From Piscinibacter gummiphilus (GTDB taxonomy: Bacteria > Pseudomonadota > Gammaproteobacteria > Burkholderiales > Burkholderiaceae_C): DNA of 64,000 nt. The notes under the pieces are model-generated. The model was not told the DNA's origin. It did no database searches and saw nothing but the letters and a program-made list of their open reading frames with translations. This document shows, in pieces, positions 51,095-59,053 of the stretch. Every line of letters starts with the position of its first letter. Within the stretch, counting starts at the first letter, position 1. Location of the stretch: positions 4,712,001-4,776,000 of the forward strand of contig NZ_CP015118.1 in NCBI RefSeq assembly GCF_002116905.1, given 5' to 3'. The translations under genes and the position numbers were made by a program.

Positions 51095-51538
51095 CTACTT
51101 TCGCACGCGTGCAAGGAAGCCCTTGCCGAGAATGAGCGGCGAATCGCCCATGGGCGCCCCTGCCCGGACTTCTTCGGAAGTCTCCCAGTCAAGCCCACCG
51201 CCCTTCAGCGTCGCACGACCTTTGACCACGGTCCCGGTCCGGCCGCTCGTGACGAACAGCAGCGCGTGGTCTCCGTCCACTTCCCCGTGGACCGAGCCTT
51301 CGCCGCCTTCGTTGATCCGACCGCAACCGGCGGTCGCCATGGTGTGAGCGCCGGTGATCCGGCGGCCCGTCTGCTCGAGGACGAACGAGGCTTCTCCACA
51401 CCCGGCACGCTGCGCGCGTTGCGCGGGCGTGCGCAGGTCGATCGACCATGCGCCGGAGAACCCCTCGTCCGCGGCGTGCGCGCTGTGCATGGCCAACGCC
51501 ATGAGCGACACGAGAAGGCGTGCCCGGGGACGCGCCAT
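51095..51538 (-). CDS. Exported protein of unknown function
   Basis: The 147-aa protein has a signal peptide (MARPRARLLVSLMALAMHSA-HA, cut near AHAA). A beta-rich mature domain follows with two Cys (GCGEASFVLEQTGRRITGA, ATAGCGRINEGG) and looks like a small lipocalin-like barrel (SVHGEVDGDHALLFVTS). The frame is open upstream to ATG 51622, the MVEG start in leader element B, which has a strong ribosome site. If used, it adds 28 residues before the signal peptide. Confidence 0.68.
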   Translation of the reverse strand: MARPRARLLVSLMALAMHSAHAADEGFSGAWSIDLRTPAQRAQRAGCGEASFVLEQTGRRITGAHTMATAGCGRINEGGEGSVHGEVDGDHALLFVTSGRTGTVVKGRATLKGGGLDWETSEEVRAGAPMGDSPLILGKGFLARVRK

Positions 51539-51611
51539 GGACCGGTGGTCGCCCCCCCGGCGTCCCACGCGAACCGCTTCGGACCACCCGGCTCTGTGCC
51601 GATGCGAACTG

Positions 51612-51674
51612 CCTTCGACCATGCGACCTCCCCAGGTGCTGCGTTCGTTCTTGTTCGGGCTCTACTCTAAGGCA
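51612..51674 (-). promoter_or_regulatory. Promoter/leader element B
   Basis: Minus strand: GCCTTAGAGTAG, then CCGAACAAGAACGAA, CAGCACCTGGGGAGGTCGC, ATGGTCGAAGG. It matches elements A, C and D. Just before it, ACCCTTTCGTCGATCGGACG resembles the left arm of the attC-like sites, and the GNAT stop precedes that arm. Confidence 0.75.
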
Positions 51675-51704
51675 CAACGCGTCCGATCGACGAAAGGGTG
51701 CGTG

Positions 51705-52268
51705 TCACGATGCCAAGGCAATCCGAAAGCGCAGGCAGGGCTTGCCGCCGAACTGCGGCGGCTTGTCGAACCGCTCATGAAGGGCTCCACCTGCGGCCAG
51801 GATGACTTTCTGCGAAGGCAGGTTGTCCACGTCCGCCGTGATCTCCACGTAGGGAAGTCCCAGTCTGCGAGCTTCGTCCAACATGCTCAGGAGCGCCGAC
51901 GTGGCATGGCCCCGCCGCCGCATCCATGGGGCAACGGAGTACCCGATGTGGCCCAGGCAATAGGGCGGAAGCTCGACCGTCCCGCGCTTCCATCGGAAGC
52001 CGATGCTTCCGACGACCTCCCCGTCCCACATCCAGCGCCTGAAACCCGGCAGGCGGGGCACCATCGATCCATCGGGCATCTTGACGGGAGCGCCGCGCCC
52101 GTCCATGTCATCGAGGGACGCGACAAAGGCGGCAGGATCGGTTTCGATCTGGGCGAGCTCTTCGAGCGCCGCGGCCGCACCGCGCTCGTTGTTCGGCGAC
52201 CAGCCGCGGCGGAGTGCCGCTGCATAGCTGGGCAGATACTGCTCGGAGGGAACGACGAGTTGGAGCAT
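51705..52268 (-). CDS. GNAT family N-acetyltransferase
   Basis: The 187-aa GNAT protein has HIGYSVAPWMRRRGHATSAL (CoA loop) and VEITADVDNLPSQKVILAAG near the end. It starts 10 bases after the right end of attC-like site 3, as expected for a cassette gene; an ATG six codons upstream (MSGVHS) lies inside the site. Substrate unknown. Confidence 0.87.
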   Translation of the reverse strand: MLQLVVPSEQYLPSYAAALRRGWSPNNERGAAAALEELAQIETDPAAFVASLDDMDGRGAPVKMPDGSMVPRLPGFRRWMWDGEVVGSIGFRWKRGTVELPPYCLGHIGYSVAPWMRRRGHATSALLSMLDEARRLGLPYVEITADVDNLPSQKVILAAGGALHERFDKPPQFGGKPCLRFRIALAS

Positions 52269-52277
52269 TGAATGGAC

Positions 52278-52356
52278 ACCCGACATCTTGAAATGAGCGA
52301 CGGAATCGCAGTGGCAGCGGCTGATCGGTCGCGTGCGTTCCACGTGCAGGTCAGAC
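52278..52356 (-). repeat. attC-like site 3
   Basis: Ends on the plus strand: ACCCGAC and GTCAGAC, 79 bases overall; both fit the attC cores if GAC/GTC replaces AAC/GTT. The upstream GNAT gene stops inside the left core (GTCTGAC on the minus strand) and the next GNAT gene starts just after the right core. Arms are less conserved than in other sites. Confidence 0.5.
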
Positions 52357-52815
52357 ACCTGCGGCAGAGAGCAACTTGGCAAAGCAAGCAGCTTCGATGT
52401 TGCCCACATACTTTCCGAAGTTTGAAATACGAGCGTAGCCGTTCCTCTCATAGAACGCGACTGCGCGCACGTTCACGAGACGCGTTTCCAACCACAGCTC
52501 GGAATAGCCCAGCGCCTGCGCCTCGGCCTCCAAGTGGGCCAGTACGGCACTCCCCGCACCCGACATGCCCGGCACCGCGTACATGCGCTTGACCTCCGCA
52601 ACGGACGCCTCGAGCGGGCGGAACGCACCACAGCCCGCGGGTACCCCTGCAGTCGTGCGTGCGACAACAAAGCGTGCCCTCTCCCCCCGAACGTCACCTG
52701 GATCGAAGGATGACTTTCCGCTGTCACCGGTGATTCTGGCGAGTGTCTCCGAGAGCGCGTCCATCAGGCTCGCAGCCACCGGCGATTCAGGATCCTCTCG
52801 ATTCACGGTATACAT
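52351..52815 (-). CDS. GNAT family N-acetyltransferase
   Basis: The 154-aa protein has VKRMYAVPGMSGAGSAVLAH (CoA loop) and VNVRAVAFYERNGYARISNF. ATG 52815 follows the stop of the upstream gene by two bases; a TTG two codons earlier is possible. Its TGA lies in attC-like site 3. Confidence 0.85.
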   Translation of the reverse strand: MYTVNREDPESPVAASLMDALSETLARITGDSGKSSFDPGDVRGERARFVVARTTAGVPAGCGAFRPLEASVAEVKRMYAVPGMSGAGSAVLAHLEAEAQALGYSELWLETRLVNVRAVAFYERNGYARISNFGKYVGNIEAACFAKLLSAAGV

Positions 52816-52817
52816 GG

Positions 52818-53240
52818 TCAATGCGCTTCAGGCACCCGCGTTCCATTCGACAGTACACACCAACCTCCATCGTGGTTGATCGCAAGCCCGAGGCGCCCCG
52901 GCACAACGGAAACGAAGCCCTCGAACACAGCCAATTCCCCGAGCAGTGCGTCTTGAAGCCTCTGCCGCGAAAGACCTGGCCGTTCATGACCGCAGCGCAG
53001 AACGGTCACCTCGGACTCAGCGTGAGCGGCGAACTTCACCGCCGCCAGCAGTTCCTGCGCACTCCCATTCCACTCGGACACCGTGGGGTGGTCCAGGTAA
53101 TGCCACACCCGCCACGGGTCGAGCTTGCTCCACCGACTCGGCTTGAAGCCGAGCAGTTCCGAGAACCGACCGGCCAGGTCCGCTGGCAGCGTCGCAGTGA
53201 ACAAGGCACACAACTCGGCTTTCATCGAATCGACGGGCAT
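52818..53240 (-). CDS. Hypothetical protein
   Basis: The 140-aa soluble protein contains FSELLGFKPSRWSKLDPWRV and LGLAINHDGGWCVLSNGTRV. No motif recognised. It begins six bases after the Sel1-like gene and ends two bases before the GNAT gene, so the three genes form one unit. Confidence 0.65.
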   Translation of the reverse strand: MPVDSMKAELCALFTATLPADLAGRFSELLGFKPSRWSKLDPWRVWHYLDHPTVSEWNGSAQELLAAVKFAAHAESEVTVLRCGHERPGLSRQRLQDALLGELAVFEGFVSVVPGRLGLAINHDGGWCVLSNGTRVPEAH

Positions 53241-53246
53241 GGAGTC

Positions 53247-53774
53247 TCACGTACGGCGTGAACGGCGGAGTGCGCCGGGATGGTTCCGCTCGATCGAAGC
53301 GCCGGGAGCCACATGCCACGAGACCATTTCTTGAGCACGCTCGTGGCCCAGCGCGGCCGCGCAGTAGAGCCAGTCGAGTGCGACCGCATGGTCACCAGGA
53401 ACACCGATTCGCCCCGCCAAGTAGTTCATTGCGACAGCGAAGACAGCCTGCACGTCTTCAGACAGGACGGCATACGCCTCCAAGTGCCGAAGAACCCGCC
53501 GAGACTTCTCCTCGTAGTCACATTCCCCAAGAAGAAGTTCATGCGCGCCTCGCAATGCCCAATGCAACGTGACGTCATCACCTGCGATTCGCTCCGCGGC
53601 CTCCACGATCCGCCCAGCCTCCCCATCAGAAACTCCAGCCTCTTCGCCGAACATCGCGAGCCGAACCCGTGCGGCGACACTCCCGGCTTCCGCTGCGCGC
53701 TGCGTCACAAGAATGGCTTCACCGTGCTTCCCGGAAGCCATCAGGTGAACCACCAGCCCCCACCATGCTTCCAT
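53247..53774 (-). CDS. Sel1/TPR-like repeat protein
   Basis: The 175-aa helical protein has Sel1-like repeats (GVPGDHAVALDWLYCAAALGHERA as the clearest, plus an N-terminal GKHGEAILVTQRAAEAGSV). Such repeats mediate protein contacts. ATG 53774 lies 8 bases after the end of attC-like site 4. Confidence 0.72.
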   Translation of the reverse strand: MEAWWGLVVHLMASGKHGEAILVTQRAAEAGSVAARVRLAMFGEEAGVSDGEAGRIVEAAERIAGDDVTLHWALRGAHELLLGECDYEEKSRRVLRHLEAYAVLSEDVQAVFAVAMNYLAGRIGVPGDHAVALDWLYCAAALGHERAQEMVSWHVAPGASIERNHPGALRRSRRT

Positions 53775-53781
53775 GTTGAAC

Positions 53782-53853
53782 GCCCGATGTTCGAGATGAG
53801 ATGTGGACATGAGCCGAAGGCCATGGTGCCCCGGTTCGGCGGAAGCGTCATGA
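53782..53853 (-). repeat. attC-like site 4
   Basis: Plus-strand ends GCCCGAT and GTCATGA, 72 bases. Minus-strand left arm CATGACGCTTCCGCCGAACC and right end CTCATCTCGAACATCGGGC, the latter one base from the consensus right arm. The stop of the upstream gene (TGA) is in the left core. Confidence 0.5.
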
Positions 53854-54390
53854 ATCGCGGCACTCGACGCCTCTGAGGCCCAGCATCTTGCAGATGGCAT
53901 CCAGCCGGAACTCCGTATCGTCTTCGGTCACGAAGTATTGCCCCGCGTTCAACGCGCTCAGCGCGGATTCGAACGCGAAAACTTCCGGATCGTGGTTCTG
54001 GACAGAGCCCTCGAGGTAGTACGAGAACGGGTTGATCTTGCGCTTGTTGCTGTAGACGCACTCCTGCGTGGAAAGCCACTTCGAGAATGCGGTACTGATC
54101 TTGTGAACCGCCGGGAATCGCTCCCGCAACGGCGTGGCGAGGAAATGCACCTCGCCGACGGTCCACAGCGCTCCGCGTCGAATGCGCGGAAGAAAGATGC
54201 TGGCAACTGGAGACGCCTTCGCGTCGACTCGACCGTCTGCGTTGAAGTTCACGGGACCAGCTTCCTGGAAATGCAGCGTGAGTCCCCTCTCCGATTTCAC
54301 CTCTCTGGGCGGAGCCTCGAGGTTTCGAAACCAGCCGAGCACGCTGGATGAAGCGGCTGGATCTTCCATGAAGCGAAATGTCGTGCCCAT
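53848..54390 (-). CDS. Hypothetical protein
   Basis: The 180-aa protein has a beta-rich N-terminal half (LTLHFQEAGPVNFNADGRVD, IFLPRIRRGALWTVGEVHFL) and FSYYLEGSVQNHDPEVFAFE near the C-terminus, ending with an acidic pocket VTEDDTEFRLD. No family recognised. It lies between attC-like sites 4 and 5, starting 7 bases after site 5, so it is a complete single-gene cassette. Confidence 0.68.
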   Translation of the reverse strand: MGTTFRFMEDPAASSSVLGWFRNLEAPPREVKSERGLTLHFQEAGPVNFNADGRVDAKASPVASIFLPRIRRGALWTVGEVHFLATPLRERFPAVHKISTAFSKWLSTQECVYSNKRKINPFSYYLEGSVQNHDPEVFAFESALSALNAGQYFVTEDDTEFRLDAICKMLGLRGVECRDS

Positions 54391-54396
54391 TGCGAT

Positions 54397-54468
54397 GCCT
54401 GTCGTTTCACATGAACGAGACCCCGAAGCCCAAGGCTTCTGGGCGACCGATCGATGGATGGGCCGGAT
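54397..54468 (-). repeat. attC-like site 5
   Basis: Plus-strand ends GCCTGTC and GCCGGAT. Minus-strand arms GGCCCATCCATCGATCGGTC and GTTCATGTGAAACGACAGGC; the centre is a clear hairpin GAAGCC-CAA-GGCTTC (54425-54439). Layout equals an attC with unpaired bases in one arm. Confidence 0.6.
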
Positions 54469-54480
54469 CTCCCGCGCCCA

Positions 54481-54930
54481 TCAGGTGTCGTACTCGCCGC
54501 TGTCCCAAGGCTCGAAGAATGCCATGTAGTTTCCCGGCTGAGCCTCCACCGCCCAGTCATCGTCTTCGTCCTCGGGTGTCCGGAGGACCAGGCCGAAGAC
54601 GGTGCCGAATTTCTCGACCGAGAACGGCGCGATCTTGATCCGCTGAGACTTCACCGGCTCGATCTCGGACAGGCGTCGCTCGTGGAGTTGCTGTCGCGCG
54701 GCTTCATCCATCGAGTCCCGAGGCCCGAGGCTGTCGATCCGTGCTTCCAAGAGCGCGCCCTTCTTGTCAAACAGATACAGCGCGACGAACTCCTCTCCGG
54801 CCTTATCTCCGATGGCGGGCTCGAATGGGGTCGTCAAGAAAAACTGGCGACCGTCGACGGTCTTTCCGACGAACTCCGCGTGGTAGTCGTCGTGATCGAT
54901 GGCGATGAGCTTGGGGGGCTTGTTTGGCAT
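54481..54930 (-). CDS. Hypothetical protein
   Basis: The 149-aa acidic protein starts MPNKPPKLIAIDHDDYHAEF and holds QFFLTTPFEPAIGDKAGEEF and FGTVFGLVLRTPEDEDDDWA. The Asp/Glu-rich end is reminiscent of small immunity-like proteins. Complete single-gene cassette between attC-like sites 5 and 6. No family recognised. Confidence 0.68.
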   Translation of the reverse strand: MPNKPPKLIAIDHDDYHAEFVGKTVDGRQFFLTTPFEPAIGDKAGEEFVALYLFDKKGALLEARIDSLGPRDSMDEAARQQLHERRLSEIEPVKSQRIKIAPFSVEKFGTVFGLVLRTPEDEDDDWAVEAQPGNYMAFFEPWDSGEYDT

Positions 54931-54941
54931 GTTCTGTCGAG

Positions 54942-55003
54942 GTCTGACGTTCGGGATGAGCGGCGCCGCAGGTCATCGGCTCGAATGCGGCGGAGTTTCG
55001 GAC
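54942..55003 (-). repeat. attC-like site 6
   Basis: Plus-strand ends GTCTGAC and TTCGGAC, 62 bases. Minus-strand right arm CTCATCCCGAACGTCAGACC is very close to the general right arm. The left arm (CGCCGCATTCGAGCCGATGA) lies inside the 3' end of the exonuclease gene, so its last residues are encoded by the site. Confidence 0.6.
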
Positions 55004-55566
55004 CAGGCACCGCTCTTCGACTGATTCGCCTTGAGCATGTTGCAGAACAGCGCCCCCTGTTCGATCGCATCATCGAGTGCGACGTGCGTGTGGGGAAACT
55101 TGTCGAACCATTGCTTCGGCATGTTGCGCTTGGTGCTCTCGCGATACTCGGTCTTCATGACCGCCATCGCATACGACTTCATGTCCAGTGCCGAATGGCT
55201 GAAGGGGCTCTCGCCCACGAAGCGCATGAGATACCAGTAGACGAAGAGGAAGTCGAAGCCTGCGGGATAGGCGACGAACACGGGCTTCCCTTTGAGCGAC
55301 TTGATCCAGTCGACATAGGCCCGCATGGCGCTTTCGGGGTTCTGCAGGTCTTTCCTGCATGCAGCCCATGCCGCGGGCTGTGTCGCCCACCACTCGGCCG
55401 TCTTGGGATGAGGGGCGGCCCCCTCCAGCGTTTCCAGGTTGGCGGAGAAAGTCGAGACGAGCTGCTTGTCCGAGGTGTAGGCGGCGGAACCGAAGCTCAA
55501 CATGGAGTGAGGGCCGGGGATCGGGCCATCGGTCTCGACATCGGTGCTGAGGTAGATCTCGCTCAT
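54973..55566 (-). CDS. DEDD-family 3'-5' exonuclease (RNase T/AS-like)
   Basis: The 197-aa protein has the first exonuclease motif STDVETDGP (Asp/Glu metal ligands), the middle VFVAYPAGFDFLFVYWYL with Asp, and HVALDDAIEQGALFCNML as third motif with His and Asp. This matches small DnaQ-like/RNase AS proteins. ATG 55566 follows a short attC-like remnant. The C-terminal 10 residues (SETPPHSSR region) are encoded within attC-like site 6. Confidence 0.85.
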   Translation of the reverse strand: MSEIYLSTDVETDGPIPGPHSMLSFGSAAYTSDKQLVSTFSANLETLEGAAPHPKTAEWWATQPAAWAACRKDLQNPESAMRAYVDWIKSLKGKPVFVAYPAGFDFLFVYWYLMRFVGESPFSHSALDMKSYAMAVMKTEYRESTKRNMPKQWFDKFPHTHVALDDAIEQGALFCNMLKANQSKSGAWSETPPHSSR

Positions 55567-55568
55567 GG

Positions 55569-55606
55569 GGATGTCCGTGTGGGCATGTCGATGGACGGGG
55601 CAGGCA
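55569..55606 (-). repeat. Half-length attC-like remnant
   Basis: Minus strand GCCTGCCCCGTCCATCGACA followed by TGCCCACACGGACATCCCC matches only the left arm of the other sites; the right arm is missing or fused with the start of the exonuclease gene. It may be a collapsed attC that has turned two cassettes into one unit. Confidence 0.4.
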
Positions 55607-56128
55607 TCACCTCCCCTCCAGGTGCGAAATGTAGCGGCGCAACTGGGCGACCACTGCGGCATCGCCCTCGTCGGTCTCGCCGAGCCTGCCATAGCGGCGA
55701 AGTGCCTCCCGGCAATAGCCCAGCGCGACGTTCCGATTCTCTTCGGCATACGCGTGGCACAGGTGATAGGCCGCCTCTTCGTGGCCGGCCTTCTCAGCCG
55801 GCAGCCAGTACTGCTGGATCGCGAGCTCCGTGTTCTTCCGGACACCCAGCCCCATGTAGTAGAGGTAGCCCAGGTTGTTCTGGGCGTTGAGTCGCAGGTA
55901 CTCGAGCTCCTTCGGCAGTTCCTTGGCCTCCATGACGGCGAGCCATTCCTGCAAGGCTGCCTGATAGTCCTTCTCCCGGAAATGCCTGGTTCCCTTGTAG
56001 AAGTGGCACTCCGGGTCGTCGCTGGCCACCGACTCCAGTTCGGGCTCCTGGCACGGCGCGGCGGCCGCGGCGGTTGCCGACGAAGCGACGGCCAGTGCAG
56101 CGAGCGGGACAGCGATGGAGAAACGCAT
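55607..56128 (-). CDS. Exported Sel1/TPR-repeat protein
   Basis: The 173-aa protein has a signal peptide (MRFSIAVPLAALAVASSATA...), then TPR/Sel1-type helices (KDYQAALQEWLAVMEAKE, LGYLYYMGLGVRKNTELAIQ, AAYHLCHAYAEENRNVALGY). Periplasmic location. ATG 56128 has GAGG six bases upstream; GTG 56140 lies within attC-like site 7. Function unknown. Confidence 0.75.
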   Translation of the reverse strand: MRFSIAVPLAALAVASSATAAAAAPCQEPELESVASDDPECHFYKGTRHFREKDYQAALQEWLAVMEAKELPKELEYLRLNAQNNLGYLYYMGLGVRKNTELAIQQYWLPAEKAGHEEAAYHLCHAYAEENRNVALGYCREALRRYGRLGETDEGDAAVVAQLRRYISHLEGR

Positions 56129-56133
56129 GGGAT

Positions 56134-56209
56134 ACCTCACGATGACAGGAGCGGAGGAGTGAAGCGGGCGGGGTCCACTGGCCCCGTCCGCTCGACCGAC
56201 GGGTCACGC
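56134..56209 (-). repeat. attC-like site 7
   Basis: Plus-strand ends ACCTCAC and GTCACGC, 76 bases, with the central hairpin GGCGGGG-TCCACTGG-CCCCGTC. Minus-strand left arm GTGACCCGTCGGTCGAGCGG is close to the general left arm, and the stop of the upstream frameshifted gene lies in it. Confidence 0.55.
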
Positions 56210-56814
56210 GGTGGCATGGAGCGGCCCCAGTTCCACCCCTTTGAGCGCGGCCGATTCAAGCGCTGCGCCGGTGCTTTCACCCACGACAACGCCGAACGAT
56301 TTCAGGGGCACCGAGCCGAACTCCATGCTGGAGCGGTACACCCCGGGTGACAGCGGCTGGGCCAGCTGCGCCAGGAACAGCGGCACCGGCACCACGGCAT
56401 CCGCGAACTGCCCACATGAATCGCAGCGCCGCAGGCACTCCTCACCGAGTAGCTCAGCACGGCCGTCGGACGGAGCCAGAAGTACCCCGGGTCAGCCGGC
56501 AGCGCCACGAAATCGGCGGCGTCGGCACCGCTCTCTTTCAGGACCTCGCACAGGCGCACCGAAGCCAGGAGGTACCCGTCGTACGTCGCCGTGAGATCCC
56601 TTCGCCGCTTCTTCACCCGGTAGTGCGGATTCACGTAGCCGGCATCGATCTTCCCGCCACACGCGGTGCAGGTGGCCGGATGCGGAAGCCCTTCACGTCC
56701 GAAGCGCCAATCCCCTGGGGCCGATGCCGGCTCGAAGGTCTCTTCGCCCAGCATGTACGAGTCATCGTCCTGGCCGGTCAGCTCGTACGCGAGGATGGTT
56801 CGTGCTTTGCTCAT
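56204..56814 (-). pseudogene. Double-CXXCG motif protein gene, frameshifted
   Basis: The 5' part encodes MSKARTILAYELTGQDDD through CTACGGKID (first CXXCG) to DPGYFWLRPTA. Then the reading frame changes near 56455-56465: the meaningful continuation (ELLGEECLRRCDSCGQFADA, second CXXCG, to ELGPLHATA and a TGA in attC-like site 7) is in another frame. Joined, the product is about 203 aa and fits the paralogous family with two CXXCG motifs first noted in Myxococcus (TIGR02264-like). A real frameshift or a base-call error would look the same. It overlaps the ankyrin gene stop (ATGA). Confidence 0.7.
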
Positions 56815-57218
56815 CTTCTGTTCTGGCGCTCTCCACGGCGAACGGGAACGAGCTTGGCGAAGATCCCGCCGACTCGCTGTGCAATGTCTTGAGCCGTCTC
56901 GCCGAATCCGGAGCGGATCGTCGTGCGCGCCCCCGCCTCCACGAACAGGCGGACCAGCGCTTCGTTCTGCTGATTCAGCGCGACATGCAGCGGTGTTTCA
57001 CCCATGTCGCCCGCGGCATTCACGTCGGCCGCAGCTTCGACAAGCACCCTCGCCGACGCCACGTCACCTCGCCAGACGAACACGTGCAGCGGTGTGTCGC
57101 CGTCAAGGCTTCTGGAATTCACATCGATCGAACCGTCATCGTCTTCGGCCGGGAACATGCTTTGCGCCGCAGAACGGAGCACCTCCTGCAGCTTCTCCGG
57201 TTGATCGCTCGTGGACAT
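56811..57218 (-). CDS. Ankyrin-repeat protein
   Basis: The 135-aa protein has two to three ankyrin repeats: DGDTPLHVFVWRGDVASARV, MGETPLHVALNQQNEALVRL and GETAQDIAQRVGG. It starts ATG 57218, right after the upstream stop, and its stop overlaps the start of the frameshifted CXXCG gene, indicating an operon-like cassette. Confidence 0.85.
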   Translation of the reverse strand: MSTSDQPEKLQEVLRSAAQSMFPAEDDDGSIDVNSRSLDGDTPLHVFVWRGDVASARVLVEAAADVNAAGDMGETPLHVALNQQNEALVRLFVEAGARTTIRSGFGETAQDIAQRVGGIFAKLVPVRRGERQNRR

Positions 57219-57233
57219 GATCGAACGGCCCCG

Positions 57234-57701
57234 TCACACGAACAGCTGCAGCGCCGCGTCGTCCCACCGATGGCCCCCCACGGACCAGGGTCCCTCCCCG
57301 GACGGTGGCGGGAATCCCGTCCTGCAAAAGCCCCGCTTCGACTCGAAGTCGAAGACGGCGTGCGGGTGGCCGTTGATGAGCAGAACGACTTTCCTCGAAT
57401 CGGCGGACCAGCCGATCTGGACGACCGAAGGTGCGTCCCGATCCGCCACGTTCGCCACGTTGTAGATGTGGACGGCATCCTGGATCGGGTTGCCTCCGGC
57501 GGACGGGTCGACCGCATAGAAATAGCCCGTGTCGCCGTCGTCTTCAAAGACGGCAACGCAACGTCCCTCGGGCGCGGGCCCCTCGACAACGGCGGACGCT
57601 CCGATGGAGATCGTCTCTTCGGCGGTGACCTGGATCGGCATGGATGCGATGCACTCCGACTGAAATGGGGTTGCCTGCTGCTCGCCGGAAGCTCTCGACA
57701 T
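57234..57701 (-). CDS. DUF2251-like protein
   Basis: The 155-aa protein resembles DUF2251 proteins: VVEGPAPEGRCVAVFEDDGD, TGYFYAVDP, IQDAVHIYNVANVADRDAPS, VQIGWSADSRKVVLLINGHP. This suggests a beta-sheet protein often found near immunity-like genes. ATG 57701 has GGAGG five bases upstream and is preferred over an ATG seven codons earlier. Function unknown. Confidence 0.75.
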   Translation of the reverse strand: MSRASGEQQATPFQSECIASMPIQVTAEETISIGASAVVEGPAPEGRCVAVFEDDGDTGYFYAVDPSAGGNPIQDAVHIYNVANVADRDAPSVVQIGWSADSRKVVLLINGHPHAVFDFESKRGFCRTGFPPPSGEGPWSVGGHRWDDAALQLFV

Positions 57702-57839
57702 CCGAGCCTCCTCGCCGTGCATCCTACTGTGAACGCAGCGTCGCGGGCGCTGGTGCCATCCGGCGGTGCGGCGGCCTTCCGCCTTCGTCGGGTTCAGCCA
57801 CGAGATCGATCCTTCCTGGCGGCGGGTCGGACCGCCGGG

Positions 57840-58439
57840 TCATTGTTCATCTCCGTCCCGCAATGGCGTGTGACGCCACGCGAACGCCTGGAGGACCCGG
57901 GACGCCTCTTCATCGAACTCCGCGCGGTAGTGATGCTGGTGCGGAGAAGGCACCTGCACACGTCCCCGCTCGAAACCAAGACGCTGAAGGACGAACTCGA
58001 AACGCGTGAGCGGGCCATACGCGAAGACCTGGTTGTGGCGATCCCAAACCACCGTGGCGCCGTCATCCGGTGAGTGGGCCCAGATATCGAAGCGGGCATC
58101 CGCAGAAAGGAACTCCGAGAACCTCGTCAGAAACGCCTGGACATCTTCCGAACTGATCGCCGGACTTTGGTAACGACCCGCCTCCCCTTCGCCTCTCGGG
58201 GTGTGAAGCACATACAGCAGATGGAACGGAGGTGTCAGCGAAGCGACCAGACTGCCGAAAACCTCCGGGTTTCCGCGCGGAACTCCGGCAACGATGCGCT
58301 GATTCGAGCCCCCAGGCGGGGAAACTTCATACACGGCCGGATGCACGTGTTCAACCCACTCGTCACTTTCAAAATGTCCCAGCTTGTGCATGTTCTCGGG
58401 GAATGGGCCCGGCTTCATCTCTTCCAAGGCTTCCACCAT
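57840..58439 (-). CDS. Hypothetical protein
   Basis: The 199-aa protein begins MVEALEEMKPGPFPENMHKL and has FHLLYVLHTPRGEGEAGRYQ, RFDIWAHSPDDGATVVWDRH and a final RRAEF-like, His-rich HQHHYRAEFDEEA segment. It overlaps the SseB-like gene by 25 bases, so the two are translated together. No family recognised. Confidence 0.7.
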   Translation of the reverse strand: MVEALEEMKPGPFPENMHKLGHFESDEWVEHVHPAVYEVSPPGGSNQRIVAGVPRGNPEVFGSLVASLTPPFHLLYVLHTPRGEGEAGRYQSPAISSEDVQAFLTRFSEFLSADARFDIWAHSPDDGATVVWDRHNQVFAYGPLTRFEFVLQRLGFERGRVQVPSPHQHHYRAEFDEEASRVLQAFAWRHTPLRDGDEQ

Positions 58440-58876
58440 GGACGTTTCGCAGGACCATCCTGGCCTGGCGGGGCGGACTGCAGAAACCGTTGAATGTCGA
58501 CTCGTTCCATCGGAAGGCTGATGGGCGCTTCGGCACTGTTCAGCAGGATGCCGTCACAAGTCTGGTTGTGAAGCGCGACCTTGAAGACATCTTCACCCAG
58601 CATCTCGCCGTTGAACCGCGGGCCGAAGTTGGCAATGAACTCCTTGGGGTCGGCGAAGGCCAGGACGCGGGACTTGCCGTCACCGTGTCGGGACGACCCC
58701 AGTGAAATTCGCTCGCCATCCGCCTTCAACGTTCCGCCCGGGTTCCCCTCAGGCGCACCGATGACCACCACTCCCACCGAGGACTGGCTGAAGATGGAGA
58801 GAAAGTGTTCGTACTTCTCCCCGCCTGGCTGCGCTTGCAGGGCCTCGATGAGCATCGAAAGAGAGGGCTGGCTCAT
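58415..58876 (-). CDS. SseB N-terminal-domain-like protein
   Basis: The 153-aa protein carries the SseB-like beta-alpha pattern: YEHFLSIFSQSSVGVVVIGA, SRVLAFADPKEFIANFGPRF, EMLGEDVFKVALHNQTCDGI, LLNSAEAPISLPMERVDIQR. It is followed by a short basic tail (RPWWKPWKR). SseB-like proteins are linked to secretion or immunity contexts; role here unknown. ATG 58876 lies 18 bases after attC-like site 8. Confidence 0.75.
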   Translation of the reverse strand: MSQPSLSMLIEALQAQPGGEKYEHFLSIFSQSSVGVVVIGAPEGNPGGTLKADGERISLGSSRHGDGKSRVLAFADPKEFIANFGPRFNGEMLGEDVFKVALHNQTCDGILLNSAEAPISLPMERVDIQRFLQSAPPGQDGPAKRPWWKPWKR

Positions 58877-58894
58877 GGACGTCCCGGCTGCGAT

Positions 58895-58963
58895 GCTTGA
58901 TGTTCGACATGAGAGACCTGGCCTGGCATCCCAGGGCGGATCCTCTCGATGAAAAGGTCCGTG
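58895..58963 (-). repeat. attC-like site 8
   Basis: Minus strand: GACCTTTTCATCGAGAGGATCC as left arm and CTCATGTCGAACATCAAGC as right arm, one of the best right-arm matches; centre palindrome CCTGG-CATC-CCAGG. The cores (GCTTGAT, GTCCGTG on the plus strand) are degenerate. Confidence 0.55.
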
Positions 58964-59053
58964 CGCATTCTCGCCGCCAGCAACGAACCACCGAACGGCC
59001 ACCATGGCGCCGCCCAGGGCGCCAAGGACACGGCGGGCCAGATGCAGAGTGTG

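Noticed and set aside
57216..57236. attC-like site between DUF2251-like and ankyrin genes
   Set aside because: Only about 15 bases separate stop and start, with GATCATGTCC as the sole similarity; too short to call.
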